Assembly: GCA_946482365.1 (NCBI GenBank)
Contig: CAMLQY010000040.1
Span: 1-16,081 of the forward strand
Origin: an uncultured Actinomycetes bacterium
Lineage (GTDB): Bacteria > Actinomycetota > Thermoleophilia > Solirubrobacterales > 70-9
DNA: 16,081 nt
Reading direction: 5' to 3'
Below, piece by piece: positions 1 to 8,098 of the stretch. Positions within the stretch are counted from its first letter, which is position 1; each line of letters begins with the position of its first letter. The position numbers and the translations under genes are program-made. A model generated the notes under the pieces. That model made no database searches, was not told where the DNA came from, and saw only the letters and a list, made by a program, of their open reading frames with translations.

Positions 1-116
1 CTTTTTGTTATTGGGGGGGGCATGGTGTTCTGGGGGGGGGGGGCCCCCCCACCCAACACCCCCCCCCGGCGGCCCCGGCGGGGGTTTTGGGGGGGGGGCC
101 CCCCGGCCCCCAACCC
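1..116. other. Low-complexity G/C homopolymer edge
   Basis: This stretch consists almost entirely of runs of G and C (several of 7 to 13 identical bases) between the window edge and the stop codon of the first gene. I see no gene, no tRNA and no credible terminator with a T tract. The run structure looks more like a poor-quality contig end than biological sequence. The stretch is too short and degenerate for anything else to be claimed. Confidence 0.7.
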
Positions 117-1679
117 CTATTTGACGATGACCTTGGCTTTAGCCGGCGTGCCCGGGCTGCCCTGGACCGTGAAGGTCACTTTGTACGTCCCCGCGGCAGC
201 CGATTTGGCCACCTCGAGCTTGAGCACCTCGGCGTCCTTGCCCCGCCCTTTCAACTTGCCGAGCGTCTTGCATTTCGGCGCTTTGAGGACGCCTTTGGCG
301 CCTTTCGAGAGTTTGACGCAGACGCGGGCCTTCTTGGACTTGAGGTCACCCTGGTTGACGCCTTTGACCTTGAACTTGGCGACGCCTCCGGCTTTGGCCG
401 TGGCCTTCTTCTTCGTCGACAGCTTGACTTTCGCCGCTTTCACCTTGGCGGCGGCGCTGGCCTGGACCGCTGAGCCCGCTTGATTCGCAGCCGTCACCTG
501 GCAGGCGTGCTTGCCAGGTGATTTCGCGACGAGCGTGTTCGTCGTGGCCCCCGCTATCGCCGCCCCGTTGCGGGTCCACTGGTAGGCGAACGAGCGCGGG
601 GACTGGTAGACGAAGGAGCCGACGAAGTCAGGTCCCCAGGTCCCCGTGGAACAGGAAAGCGAGGAGGGGGATTTCTTCGACCGGGTCACAGCCGGCGCGC
701 CGGCGCCGCTCGGGCTCTTCAGGATCACCGGGTCCTGCGGGCCGTTGACCGGAGCAGCAAGGATGTTGATGCCGCCGGCACCGCCGGACAGGTTGGCGAA
801 GCCGATCGCACCGGCCGCGGTCGCTTCGTTGCCGTAGTTGCCCCAGTAGAGGCGACCAAGCGATGGGTCGAAGGCGAGGCCGTACGGTTCGTCGAGCGCG
901 GCGCCGGTCAGGTCTACCCCACCCCCGTTGCCGCCGGAGAGGGCGGCGAAGGAGACCCTGTCTTCGGCGGAGCCGTTCTCAGACCAGTAGATCCGGTTGG
1001 CGGCGGGGTCTGTCGAGAGTCCGGTGATCCCTTCAGGCGCGGGCGCGCCGGCAAGGTTGAGGTCACCGCCGCCCCCGCTGTTGTTCGCGTTGGCGTAGGA
1101 GATGGTGTTCAGAACCGGGTCCGAGTTCGCCCAGTAGACCTTTCCAGCCGCGGGGTCGAGGCTGATCTTGTAAGGGCCGTCGAGGGTCGCCCCCGTCGTG
1201 TTGAGCGTGCCGCCGCTGCTGCCGTCCAGGTGCGCCCAGCCGATCGAGCCGTCGGGGTCGGCGTCGACGTTGACCCAGTAGATCATCCTGGTCACCGGGT
1301 CGATCACGACCCCTTCCGGTTCGTCGATCGGCGCGCCGGGCGCGGTAAAGGCGGTCGCGCCGCTGCCGTCGAGATTTATCGCGGTGATCTGCCCATTGGG
1401 GGTGCCACCCGCGTTGGCGACGAAGAGCCGGTTGGTCACGGGGTCGTAGGCCATGCCTTCGGGAGATTCGATCTGGGGAGCCCCGCTGGCGTTCAGCACC
1501 CCCCCGCCGTTGCCGTCGATGCCGGCGAAGGCGATCGTGTCCGGGTCGGCGCTGTAGTTGTTCCAGTAGACGAATTCCGCCGCGCGGGCGCTGGAAGCGG
1601 CGAAGAGCATTGCCATGAGGACGATGACGAAAGCCGCCAGGAGCCGCCTGGGACTACCGCTCTCGGAGATCGAGGCCAC
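117..1679 (-). CDS. Secreted six-bladed YWTD-type beta-propeller protein with Ig-like and lysine-rich C-terminal domains
   Basis: Seen: 520 residues from a GTG start with an AAGGA ribosome site five bases upstream. Residues 1-34 form a signal peptide (RR, a hydrophobic stretch at about 13-30, then SSARAA). Six repeats follow at 48-residue spacing, each with a YWxN-like strand: VYWNN at about 38, LFVAN at 86, IYWVN at 134, VYWAN at 182, IYWSEN at 231 and LYWGN at 279. Each is preceded by a DP motif (xxLDPxxxxxYW). This is the signature of a six-bladed LDL-receptor-like/NHL propeller. Residues about 331-405 look like an Ig-like domain (SLSCSTGTW, YQWTRNGAAIAGAT, HACQVTA). Residues 415-520 are a Lys-rich beta-sandwich of a type I associate with Solirubrobacterales surface proteins. 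Inferred: an exported binding or scaffold protein at the cell surface; ligand unknown. It lies 44 bp downstream of rpmA on the same strand, with no terminator seen between them. Confidence 0.85.
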   Translation of the reverse strand: MASISESGSPRRLLAAFVIVLMAMLFAASSARAAEFVYWNNYSADPDTIAFAGIDGNGGGVLNASGAPQIESPEGMAYDPVTNRLFVANAGGTPNGQITAINLDGSGATAFTAPGAPIDEPEGVVIDPVTRMIYWVNVDADPDGSIGWAHLDGSSGGTLNTTGATLDGPYKISLDPAAGKVYWANSDPVLNTISYANANNSGGGGDLNLAGAPAPEGITGLSTDPAANRIYWSENGSAEDRVSFAALSGGNGGGVDLTGAALDEPYGLAFDPSLGRLYWGNYGNEATAAGAIGFANLSGGAGGINILAAPVNGPQDPVILKSPSGAGAPAVTRSKKSPSSLSCSTGTWGPDFVGSFVYQSPRSFAYQWTRNGAAIAGATTNTLVAKSPGKHACQVTAANQAGSAVQASAAAKVKAAKVKLSTKKKATAKAGGVAKFKVKGVNQGDLKSKKARVCVKLSKGAKGVLKAPKCKTLGKLKGRGKDAEVLKLEVAKSAAAGTYKVTFTVQGSPGTPAKAKVIVK

Positions 1680-1723
1680 GTTGATCCTTCCCGTCTCGGT
1701 TATCGGTGGAAAGGAGGGAAAAG

Positions 1724-1978
1724 CTAGTCGTCCTGGAGGACGGAGATCGTGCGGCCCTTGCGAGACGTCCCGAAGTCAACCGTCCCAGGCCGCGTCGCGA
1801 AGATCGTGTGGTCGCGGCCGAGGCCGGTCCCGTCGCCGGGCCAGAAGCGGGTGCCCCGCTGACGCACGATGATCTCGCCGCCGCTGACCTTCTGGCCAGC
1901 GAAGACCTTGACCCCGAGCATCTTGGGGTTGGATTCGCGACCGTTGCGGCTGGAGCCGAGTCCTTTCTTATGCGCCAT
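1724..1978 (-). CDS. rpmA: 50S ribosomal protein L27
   Basis: Component of the large ribosomal subunit whose flexible N-terminus reaches the peptidyl transferase centre. The 84-residue protein begins MAHKKG and continues [17 protein letters not shown], then [16 protein letters not shown] and DHTIFA, all hallmarks of L27, and its length is normal for the family. It starts directly with the mature-type N-terminus, without the cleavable extension found in Firmicutes. The ATG lies inside the end of rplU (11-base overlap), and an AAGGA ribosome site eight bases upstream is provided by the last Lys codons of rplU, so the two are translationally coupled. The usual partner downstream in many bacteria is obg; here the next gene is a secreted propeller protein. 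Confidence 0.98.
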   Translation of the reverse strand: MAHKKGLGSSRNGRESNPKMLGVKVFAGQKVSGGEIIVRQRGTRFWPGDGTGLGRDHTIFATRPGTVDFGTSRKGRTISVLQDD

Positions 1979-2531
1979 CGTCAGAATCCTTTTTAGCAGC
2001 CGGTTTGGCTTTTTTGGCTGCTGGTTTTTTCTCGGCGGCTTTTTTGGCTTTGGCTTTGGCCGGCTTTTTAGCCGCAGCTTTTTTCTCAGTTGTCTTTTTT
2101 GATGCGGGTTTGGCGGTCTCTTTTTTCGCGGCCGGTTTTTTCGCGGCTGCCGGCTTTTTCTCCGCCGCGGCTTTCTTCGCGGCCGGCTTCTCCTCTTTCG
2201 CCGCCGCCGGCTTGCGCGTCAGCAGCTTGAGCTCGGTCACCTCGAGCTTGGTCAGCTCGGAGCGGTGGCCGGCGCGACGCCGGTAGCCCTTCTTCGGCTT
2301 GTATTTGAAGACCTTGATCTTCTCGCCGCGCAGGTGCTCGGTCACGGTCGCCTCGACCTTGACCTTCTCGAGCTCCTTCGCCCCGGCGACGACCTCCTTG
2401 TCGCGGAACATCACCGGTCGCAGGGCGACCTTGTCGCCCTGCTTGGCGCTGAGCCGGTCGACGAGGAGCGAGGTGCCCTTCTCGACCTTGTACTGCTTGC
2501 CGCCGCTCTCTATGACTGCGTACGTGTTCAT
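1968..2531 (-). CDS. rplU: 50S ribosomal protein L21 with long Lys/Ala-rich C-terminal tail
   Basis: The first about 105 residues are a standard L21 ([19 protein letters not shown] at the start, then [32 protein letters not shown]), an rRNA-binding protein of the large subunit. Most L21 proteins end near residue 103. This one continues for about 80 residues of low-complexity [13 protein letters not shown] sequence, very basic and probably disordered, like the tails of histone H1-like proteins, ending in acidic SDDGA. The start ATG overlaps the rng stop by one base (TAATG) with an AAGGA five bases upstream, which indicates coupling to rng. The tail contains many A-rich codon runs, but the frame is open throughout. 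Tail function is unknown; RNA binding or ribosome assembly would fit. Confidence 0.96.
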   Translation of the reverse strand: MNTYAVIESGGKQYKVEKGTSLLVDRLSAKQGDKVALRPVMFRDKEVVAGAKELEKVKVEATVTEHLRGEKIKVFKYKPKKGYRRRAGHRSELTKLEVTELKLLTRKPAAAKEEKPAAKKAAAEKKPAAAKKPAAKKETAKPASKKTTEKKAAAKKPAKAKAKKAAEKKPAAKKAKPAAKKDSDDGA

Positions 2532-4369
2532 TAGTCCTTGCTCTGGGTGGACCGCGACCGGCCCCGACCGCCCCTGCGGCCACGGCGGCGACTGCGCGAG
2601 GCAGGGGATTCTAGCTCGGAGCCGTTCTCGCTGCCGCCAGCGGCTCCGTTGGTCGCCTCGACCCCCGGCAGGCTGGCCACCGCGGCGGCCCGCTCGACCC
2701 GCTCGATCCGCACCAGCTTGCGCTCGCCGACGAAGCGACCGCCGCCGGTGACGCTGACGATGTAGGAATCGACGCGGGCGACGGCGTCGTCGGCGTTGTA
2801 CATGTGCGGCTCATCGATCTTGACCAGCACCTCCTCGCCCACCTTGAAGGGCAGCGCCCGCTCCTCGATCTCCTCGCGCGTCCCCGCCTCGACCACGTCG
2901 AAGGTGTCGATCGCCAGCGCGTCACCGCCCTCGAAGTGAAACTGCTTGCCCGTCTCGGCCTCGAGCTCCGCCAGCCCGCTCTCGGGGTCGATCAGCTCCG
3001 CGGCGACCTTCGGGTTGACCCGGATCAGGAGCGCCTCGGCGTCCTTCGCGCCGGCGGCGACGTCCGGCAGCCGCCGCATCGCGTCCAGCGCCACCGTCTC
3101 GGCGGAGAGGACGACCCCCTCCCCCTCGCAGGTCGGGCACGGCCCGGTGAGGATCTCGCGCACGCCGTCGGTGACGTTCTGCCTGGTCATCTCGACCAGG
3201 CCGAGCGGCGAGACCTCGACCACGTAGCTCTTCGACTTGTCGGTGTCGAGCGCTTTGCGCAGCGTTTTCAGCACTTTGTCGCGGTTGCGCGCCCGTGACA
3301 TGTCGATGAAGTCGATGACGATGATGCCGCCGATGTCGCGCAGGCGCAGCTGGCGCACCGCCTCCTCGGCGGCCTCCGTGTTGACCCGGGTGATCGTCTC
3401 CTCCAGGCCCCCCTTGCCGCGGCCGGTGAAGCTGCCGCTGTTGACGTCGATCACGGTCAGCGCCTCGGCGTAGTCGATGATCAGGTAACCGCCCGAGGGC
3501 AGGTCGGCGCGGCGGCCCAGGGTCGACTCGATTTCCTTGTCGATCCCCCATTTCTCGAAGAGCGGCTTGCGGTCCTCGTATAGCTCGACGCCCTCGACCA
3601 GCTCCGGCGCGGTGCGCTGGAAGAAGCTGGTCACCCGTTCGAACTGCTTGGGGGAGTCGATGATCGCCTTCTCGAAGTCGCTCAGGAAGACGTCGCGCAG
3701 GACGCGGACCGGCAGGTCGGCCTCCTGGAAGACGAGGTCGGGGGCGACTGTCTGCTCGGTGCGCCGCTCGAGCACCTCGTGGAGCTTGTGCAGGTAGCCG
3801 ATCTCGCGCACGAAGTCGGCTTTTTTCGCCCCGTGGGCGGCAGTGCGGACGATCAGCCCACCCGGCCCCTTGTAGGTGCGGTCGACCATCTTGCGCAGGC
3901 GGTCGCGCTCGGAGTCCGAGAGTCGCCGGCTGACGCCGACGCCACTCCCCTGTGCGGCGTAGACGAGGTAGCGGCCGGCGATCGAGACGTTCATCGAGAG
4001 CCGCGCGCCCTTCGTCTTCAGCGGGTCCTTGACCACCTGGACGACGATCTCCTGCCCGGGCTTGATCAGCTCGTCGATGCGGCGGCCTTTGCCGCGGCCC
4101 CGCTTCGGGGCCTGTTCGCCGTTGGGCAGGACGATCTCGTCGACGTGCAGGAAGCCGTTGCGCTCGAGGCCGATGTCGACGAAGGCGGCCTCCATGCCGG
4201 GCAGGACGTTGTCGACCTTGCCCTTGTAGATGTTGCCGACGATCGAACGCCGGCCGCGTCGCTCTATGTAGAGCTCCGCCACGTCGCGCTTGCCGCCTTT
4301 CGCCTTTGACTCGAGCACGGCCACGCGGGTCTCGCCGCGATCGGCGGACACCAGGATTGTCTTTTTCAT
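2531..4369 (-). CDS. rng: Ribonuclease E/G family endoribonuclease
   Basis: Endoribonuclease of rRNA/tRNA maturation and mRNA decay. The 612 residues show an S1 RNA-binding domain (about 40-130, with GNIYKGKVDNVLPGMEAAFVDIG), a 5'-sensor/RNase H-like region, and the catalytic DNase I-like part. There the two metal-binding Asp residues are seen as IDVNSGSF (D308) and VIDFIDM (D353). A zinc-link follows, CPTCEGEG at 411-418. Residues about 505-560 (PFKVGEEVLVKIDEPHMY... GERKLVRI) resemble a TRAM-type RNA-binding domain. The protein ends in an RG/RS-rich basic tail (590-612). It lacks the long degradosome scaffold of E. coli RNase E. It lies 52 bp after rodA and overlaps rplU by one base. The rng-rplU-rpmA order is a common actinobacterial arrangement. 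A tiny in-frame reading frame upstream carries the better ribosome site (see separate entry). Confidence 0.95.
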   Translation of the reverse strand: MKKTILVSADRGETRVAVLESKAKGGKRDVAELYIERRGRRSIVGNIYKGKVDNVLPGMEAAFVDIGLERNGFLHVDEIVLPNGEQAPKRGRGKGRRIDELIKPGQEIVVQVVKDPLKTKGARLSMNVSIAGRYLVYAAQGSGVGVSRRLSDSERDRLRKMVDRTYKGPGGLIVRTAAHGAKKADFVREIGYLHKLHEVLERRTEQTVAPDLVFQEADLPVRVLRDVFLSDFEKAIIDSPKQFERVTSFFQRTAPELVEGVELYEDRKPLFEKWGIDKEIESTLGRRADLPSGGYLIIDYAEALTVIDVNSGSFTGRGKGGLEETITRVNTEAAEEAVRQLRLRDIGGIIVIDFIDMSRARNRDKVLKTLRKALDTDKSKSYVVEVSPLGLVEMTRQNVTDGVREILTGPCPTCEGEGVVLSAETVALDAMRRLPDVAAGAKDAEALLIRVNPKVAAELIDPESGLAELEAETGKQFHFEGGDALAIDTFDVVEAGTREEIEERALPFKVGEEVLVKIDEPHMYNADDAVARVDSYIVSVTGGGRFVGERKLVRIERVERAAAVASLPGVEATNGAAGGSENGSELESPASRSRRRGRRGGRGRSRSTQSKD

Positions 4370-4378
4370 GAATTCAGC

Positions 4379-4399
4379 TCAGTTCGGATAGGTACGCAT
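4379..4399 (-). CDS. Possible six-codon leader minicistron upstream of rng
   Basis: In the rodA-rng gap, ATG at 4399 follows a good ribosome site (GAAAGGA, about nine bases upstream). It reads MRTYPN before a TGA. The rng ATG is ten bases downstream of the end of that TGA, in the same frame, and has only a weak ribosome site of its own (GAGCTGA). Inference: ribosomes may load at the minicistron and reinitiate at rng, giving a point for regulation. It could equally be chance in a short spacer. No other gene is visible in this gap. Confidence 0.3.
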   Translation of the reverse strand: MRTYPN

Positions 4400-4421
4400 T
4401 GCCGGTGGTCCTTTCAAGGGA

Positions 4422-5618
4422 TCACCAGGCGAACCTGCCCCTCTGGCCGAGACGCGCTTGCATGTGGATGCTCTGAAGGACCCCGATCGCCAGGAAGGTC
4501 GCCAGAACCGCCGACCCCCCGTAGCTCATCAGCGGCAGGGGAATCCCGGTGATCGGCATGATCCCGAGGTTCATCCCCACGTTTACGAAAACCTGGAACA
4601 GCAGCATGGCGGCAATGCCGGCCGCCACGAGGGTCCCGTAGGAGTTCTTCGAGAGCGTCACAATCCGCAGCGCCCGCCAGATCAGCAGGGCGTAAAGGGA
4701 TAGGACTAGCGCGGCCCCCATGAATCCGTAGCGCTCACCGATCACGGCAAAGATGAAGTCGGTGTGCCGCTCAGGGACGAAGTCGAGCCGCGTTTGGGTG
4801 GCCCGATCGCCTCGGCCGGTCGTCTCACCGGATCCGATGGCGGTCTTGGCCTGGTTCTGCTGGTAGCCGGCGTCGCTCGGGTCCCCGCTGGGATCCAGGA
4901 AAGAGGTGAGTCTCTCCGTCTGGTACGCCTTGAGGATCGGCGTCCCGACTGCGGGAGCCACCACGAGGACGATTGCCGTCAGGGCGACGATGGCCGCGCC
5001 GATCACCGCGAAGTGCGTCCAGGGGACGCCCCCCACGTACATCACGGCGAGGGTGATTGCCACGTACACCAGGGAGGTGCCGAGGTCCGGCTGCAGGAAG
5101 ACGAGCGCAGCCGGTGCCAGGCCGAGGCAGAGGTAGCGCACCGTGCGCTGCCTGTCTGACCCGTTCCTGGCGCCATCGATGACGAACCCGGCGAGCGCAA
5201 GCACGAGCAGGAGCTTGCCGAGCTCAGATGGCTGGAAACTGAAGAAGGGAAGGTCGAAGGCGCGCCGTGAGCCGCGCGCCGCGAAGCCGAAGACGAAGAC
5301 GAGGGAGATGCTCACGCAGAGGAAGGTGTAGATGCCGACCCGCAGCTCGCGGAAGCGCGAGTAGTCGATGCGGGCGAGGAGGTACATGCCGACGATGCCG
5401 AGGACAGAGTAGATGGCCTGACGGTCGACGAAGTAGTTGGGGCTGCCGGGGACGTCGTGCAGGGTCGACTGGCTCAGCGTGAAGACGCTGAACGCGGCGA
5501 GGGCGGCGGCGAAGAGGAACATGGGGCCGTCCATGTAGGGCAGGCCGAGGCGCTCCGCGATGCCCGGACGGACCGCGAAGGGCTCCAGCCTCGCCCGGCG
5601 TGCACGAGTCGCGTACAT
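4422..5618 (-). CDS. rodA: RodA, SEDS-family peptidoglycan glycosyltransferase
   Basis: Polytopic membrane enzyme that polymerises lipid II into glycan strands in the elongasome, working with the class B PBP encoded just upstream. The 398-residue product has about ten hydrophobic segments and the SEDS signatures: FQPSELGK, FLQPDLGTS, YQTERLTSFLDP, NQAKTAIGSG, PERHTDFIFAVIGE (with the HTDF Asp that is essential in studied RodA proteins) and NVGMNLGIMPITGIPLPLMSYGGS near the end. I chose the ATG at 5618 because it overlaps the mrdA stop by one base (TGATG), the normal coupling arrangement. Longer readings upstream in this frame are only the mrdA shadow. The positively charged N-terminus (TRARRARLEP) suits a cytoplasmic start. 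Length is normal for RodA. Confidence 0.96.
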   Translation of the reverse strand: MYATRARRARLEPFAVRPGIAERLGLPYMDGPMFLFAAALAAFSVFTLSQSTLHDVPGSPNYFVDRQAIYSVLGIVGMYLLARIDYSRFRELRVGIYTFLCVSISLVFVFGFAARGSRRAFDLPFFSFQPSELGKLLLVLALAGFVIDGARNGSDRQRTVRYLCLGLAPAALVFLQPDLGTSLVYVAITLAVMYVGGVPWTHFAVIGAAIVALTAIVLVVAPAVGTPILKAYQTERLTSFLDPSGDPSDAGYQQNQAKTAIGSGETTGRGDRATQTRLDFVPERHTDFIFAVIGERYGFMGAALVLSLYALLIWRALRIVTLSKNSYGTLVAAGIAAMLLFQVFVNVGMNLGIMPITGIPLPLMSYGGSAVLATFLAIGVLQSIHMQARLGQRGRFAW

Positions 5619-7450
5619 CAGCCCGGGCTGCCGCCGTTGGGGCCCGCGGACCCCGTCGCTTGCTTGTCGAAATAGGCCTCGAGAATGTCCAGAGCGGCCG
5701 GCGCGGCCGATTCGGCGCCGAACCCTCCTTCCTCGATCGTAACGGCAGTGACGATTTTGGGGTCGGGATAGGGCGCCAGGACCAGGTACCAGGACTGGTC
5801 GGCCTGGCCGACGCGCTGGGCGGTGCCGGTCTTGCCGGCAACCGGCACGGGGAAGCCGCCGAAGACTTCGTAGGAGGTCCCCCCGGGTGCCTGCGCGGCG
5901 TCGTGCAGGCCTTCGAGGATGACGCTCCTGTGCTCGGGGTCGATCTGGATGCGACGGCGCGGCGGCGGTGCGAATTCCTTCAGCACCCGCCCGGCTGCGT
6001 CGGTCACTTCCTTGCCGACGTGGGGCCTGACGATCGTGCCGCCGTTGCCCAGGGCCGCATAGGCGATCGCCATCTGCAGCGGGCTCGCCTGCAGGTCCCC
6101 CTGGCCGGTGGCGAGCTGGATGTTGTCGCCGGCCGACCAGGGCCGGTCGGTGTCCCCTTCCTCGAAGAGCTGGTTGCGCCAGCGCCTGCTCGGCAAGAGG
6201 CCCTCGGTGTCGCCGGGGAGGTCGATGCCGGGGGCGCGGCCGAAACCGAGCATGTGCCCGGTGCGCTGCAGGTCGCCGGTGTCCCACATCTCCAGGCCGA
6301 GCGTGTAGAAGTAGACGTCGGAGGAGACCTGGAGCGCCCGCGCCATGCTGACGCTGCCGTAGGCTTCCCCGCCCGCGTTCTGGAACCGCTGGCCGCCGAC
6401 CGTGATCGAGCCGCTGTCGTAGATCGGCTCGGTGGGCGTGATCACGCCGTTTTCGAGCGCCGCCAGGGCGGGGACGATCTTGAAGGTGGAGCCGGTCGGG
6501 TAGAGCCCCGAGACCGCGCGGTTGGCGAGGGGGGCGGCCGGGTTGCGGTAGGTCTCGTCCACCTGCTTCTGGGTCAGGGGACGGGTGAAGAGCTCCGGTT
6601 CGAAGGTCGGGGACGAGCCCAGGCCGATGATCTCCCCCGTGTTCACGTCCATCGTGACGAAGGCTCCCGACCCGCGTTCGGCGAGAGCGGCCTCGCCCGC
6701 TTCCTGCACCTCGGCGTCGATCGAGAGCTCGAGGGTCCTCCCGGGCGCCGGCGGCTTCGAGACGAGCCTGCCGTTGGGGGTCGGCTGGCCGAGCGCGTCG
6801 ACCTGGATCCGGGTCAGGCCCGGCTCTCCGCGCAGGAAGCTGTCGTAGGTGTCCTCGACGCCGTCCTGGCCGATCTCGTCGCCCGGCTGCAGGCCCTTGT
6901 AGCGCGGGTCTTTCAGCTCCTCTTCGGATATCTCGCCGACGTTGCCGAGGATGTGGGCGGCGAGGGTCGCGTTCGGGTAGTCGCGCACGAAGACCCGCTG
7001 GACCTCGACGCCGGGGAAGCGGTCCTGGTTCTCCTGCAGGTAGTAGACGAGGAAGTGGCCGACGTCGCGGCGCAGCGTCACCGGCGCCGCCGGCGCCAGC
7101 TTCAGCTCTTCGTGCATCGTCCTGCGCACCCGGCGCAGCGTGCTGTGGGTGAGGCCGGCGAGCTCGGAGAGCTCGGCGCGGCGCTCGGCCGGATCCTCGG
7201 GGAGCTTCCGCGGGTTGACCTGCAGCGCGAGGCTGGTGCGGTTGCCGACCAGCAGCTCGCCGTTGCGGTCGAGGATCTCGCCGCGGGGAGCGCTGACCCG
7301 GTACTCGCGCGTGCGGTTGTTCTTCGCTTCGGCCAGGTACTCCTCCCCGTCAAGCACCTGCAGCCGCCAGAGGCGGAAGAAGAGGATCGCGAAGAGGACG
7401 ACCGCGACCCCGCCGAAGATCGCGATCCGCAACGCCAGGCGGTTGCCCAT
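5618..7450 (-). CDS. mrdA: Penicillin-binding protein 2, elongasome transpeptidase
   Basis: Class B PBP that cross-links peptidoglycan during cell elongation, partner of RodA. Counting from the chosen ATG (610 residues): an N-terminal membrane anchor at about 7-27; a pedestal/dimerisation region with APRGEILDRNG and HILGNVGEI; then the transpeptidase domain. That domain has all three active-site motifs: STFK (321-324, nucleophile Ser), SSD (376-378) and KTGTAQ (540-545). A GTG at 7483 would add 11 residues. I prefer the ATG at 7450 because GAGGG lies about seven bases upstream and the protein then begins MGNRLALRIAIFGG, directly before the anchor. The C-terminus is Gly/Ser/Pro-rich and probably disordered. 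It follows mreD closely and its stop overlaps rodA. Confidence 0.95.
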   Translation of the reverse strand: MGNRLALRIAIFGGVAVVLFAILFFRLWRLQVLDGEEYLAEAKNNRTREYRVSAPRGEILDRNGELLVGNRTSLALQVNPRKLPEDPAERRAELSELAGLTHSTLRRVRRTMHEELKLAPAAPVTLRRDVGHFLVYYLQENQDRFPGVEVQRVFVRDYPNATLAAHILGNVGEISEEELKDPRYKGLQPGDEIGQDGVEDTYDSFLRGEPGLTRIQVDALGQPTPNGRLVSKPPAPGRTLELSIDAEVQEAGEAALAERGSGAFVTMDVNTGEIIGLGSSPTFEPELFTRPLTQKQVDETYRNPAAPLANRAVSGLYPTGSTFKIVPALAALENGVITPTEPIYDSGSITVGGQRFQNAGGEAYGSVSMARALQVSSDVYFYTLGLEMWDTGDLQRTGHMLGFGRAPGIDLPGDTEGLLPSRRWRNQLFEEGDTDRPWSAGDNIQLATGQGDLQASPLQMAIAYAALGNGGTIVRPHVGKEVTDAAGRVLKEFAPPPRRRIQIDPEHRSVILEGLHDAAQAPGGTSYEVFGGFPVPVAGKTGTAQRVGQADQSWYLVLAPYPDPKIVTAVTIEEGGFGAESAAPAALDILEAYFDKQATGSAGPNGGSPG

Positions 7451-7485
7451 CGCCGGCCCTCGCTCCTCTGATCGCAGGTACACGC

Positions 7486-8034
7486 TCAGGCCCCCAGGAC
7501 CCTTGGCTCGCGGCGCCGCTTCACCTTCGGCTCCTCAACCAGGGCCGGGCGCAGGGCACGGCGGACCAGTAGGTAGGTCGGCCAGCCGAGGAAGAACGCG
7601 TAGACGCTCTTCAGCAGCATGTCGCGCACGATAAGCAGGCTGATCGGGGCGTCGACGCCGAGCAGCAGCTGGATCGCGGCGAAGCCGAGCTCGGCAACCA
7701 GCGTCAGACCCATGCAGAGCAGGGCCGGGACGAGCGAGCCGTGGAACTCGAAGCGCTCGCGGTAGAGGCCGGCGAGGTAGCCGGTCCCGAGCAGCACCAG
7801 CGAGGTGATTCCCAGCGCCTCGACCAGCAGGCTGTCGACGAAGAGGCCGATCGCGAACCCGGCGACGGCCCCGGTCAGGCTCCCGCCAAGCAGGGCGAGA
7901 CAGACGACCAGCGCCGGCAGCACGTCGGGGCTGACGTGGAAGAGTTCGACCTGGGAGAAGAAGGAGAGCTGCAGGAGCACGCCGAGGAACCCGATCGCGG
8001 CGATGCGGGCGACGATCTTCGGGGTCAGGATCAT
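7486..8034 (-). CDS. mreD: MreD, rod shape-determining membrane protein
   Basis: Small integral membrane protein of the elongasome. The 182 residues hold about five hydrophobic segments (about 10-28, 38-70, 78-90, 102-125 and 133-155) and end in a basic tail (KRRREPRV). Sequence conservation in MreD is weak, so the call rests on the membrane topology, the length (family about 160-180) and the position between mreC and mrdA. Typical MreD features are visible: FFSQVELFHVSPDVLPALVVCLALLGG near the start, and the GFAIGLFVDSLL segment with its Asp. The ATG has a GAGGA ribosome site about nine bases upstream. The stop is close to the mrdA start. Confidence 0.9.
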   Translation of the reverse strand: MILTPKIVARIAAIGFLGVLLQLSFFSQVELFHVSPDVLPALVVCLALLGGSLTGAVAGFAIGLFVDSLLVEALGITSLVLLGTGYLAGLYRERFEFHGSLVPALLCMGLTLVAELGFAAIQLLLGVDAPISLLIVRDMLLKSVYAFFLGWPTYLLVRRALRPALVEEPKVKRRREPRVLGA

Positions 8035-8098
8035 GACAAATCCTCGCGCTTCGCTCGCGGCGCGAAGAGCCAGATATGCACGCTTGCTCGCTCCGCGC
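8035..8098. repeat. mreC-mreD spacer with REP-like GC-rich imperfect repeat
   Basis: This 64-bp spacer separates mreC and mreD in a cluster where other junctions are mostly tighter. It holds a small hairpin (CTTCGC and GCGAAG arms around 8048-8067) and two related GC-rich blocks of the form CGCTTCGCTCGC and GCTTGCTCGCTCCGC. It has the look of a degraded REP-like repeat. No promoter or terminator T tract is apparent. Confidence 0.35.

Noticed and set aside
495..520. 9-bp inverted repeat (CACCTGGCA/TGCCAGGTG) inside the secreted protein gene
   Set aside because: It encodes the conserved Ig-like-domain string SPGKHACQVTA, there is no second copy and the arms are short; chance is a sufficient explanation.
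1985..2160. Runs of A in the L21 tail as a programmed frameshift site
   Set aside because: AAA/AAG lysine codons explain the runs, the normal frame continues to a proper stop coupled to rpmA, and no downstream stimulatory structure or meaningful alternative product is apparent.
5600..7471. Long plus-strand open frame (623 residues) opposite mrdA
   Set aside because: It is an antisense shadow of mrdA in GC-rich DNA; the sequence is low-complexity Arg/Gly/Asp/Val with no motif, while the minus strand has all PBP active-site motifs.
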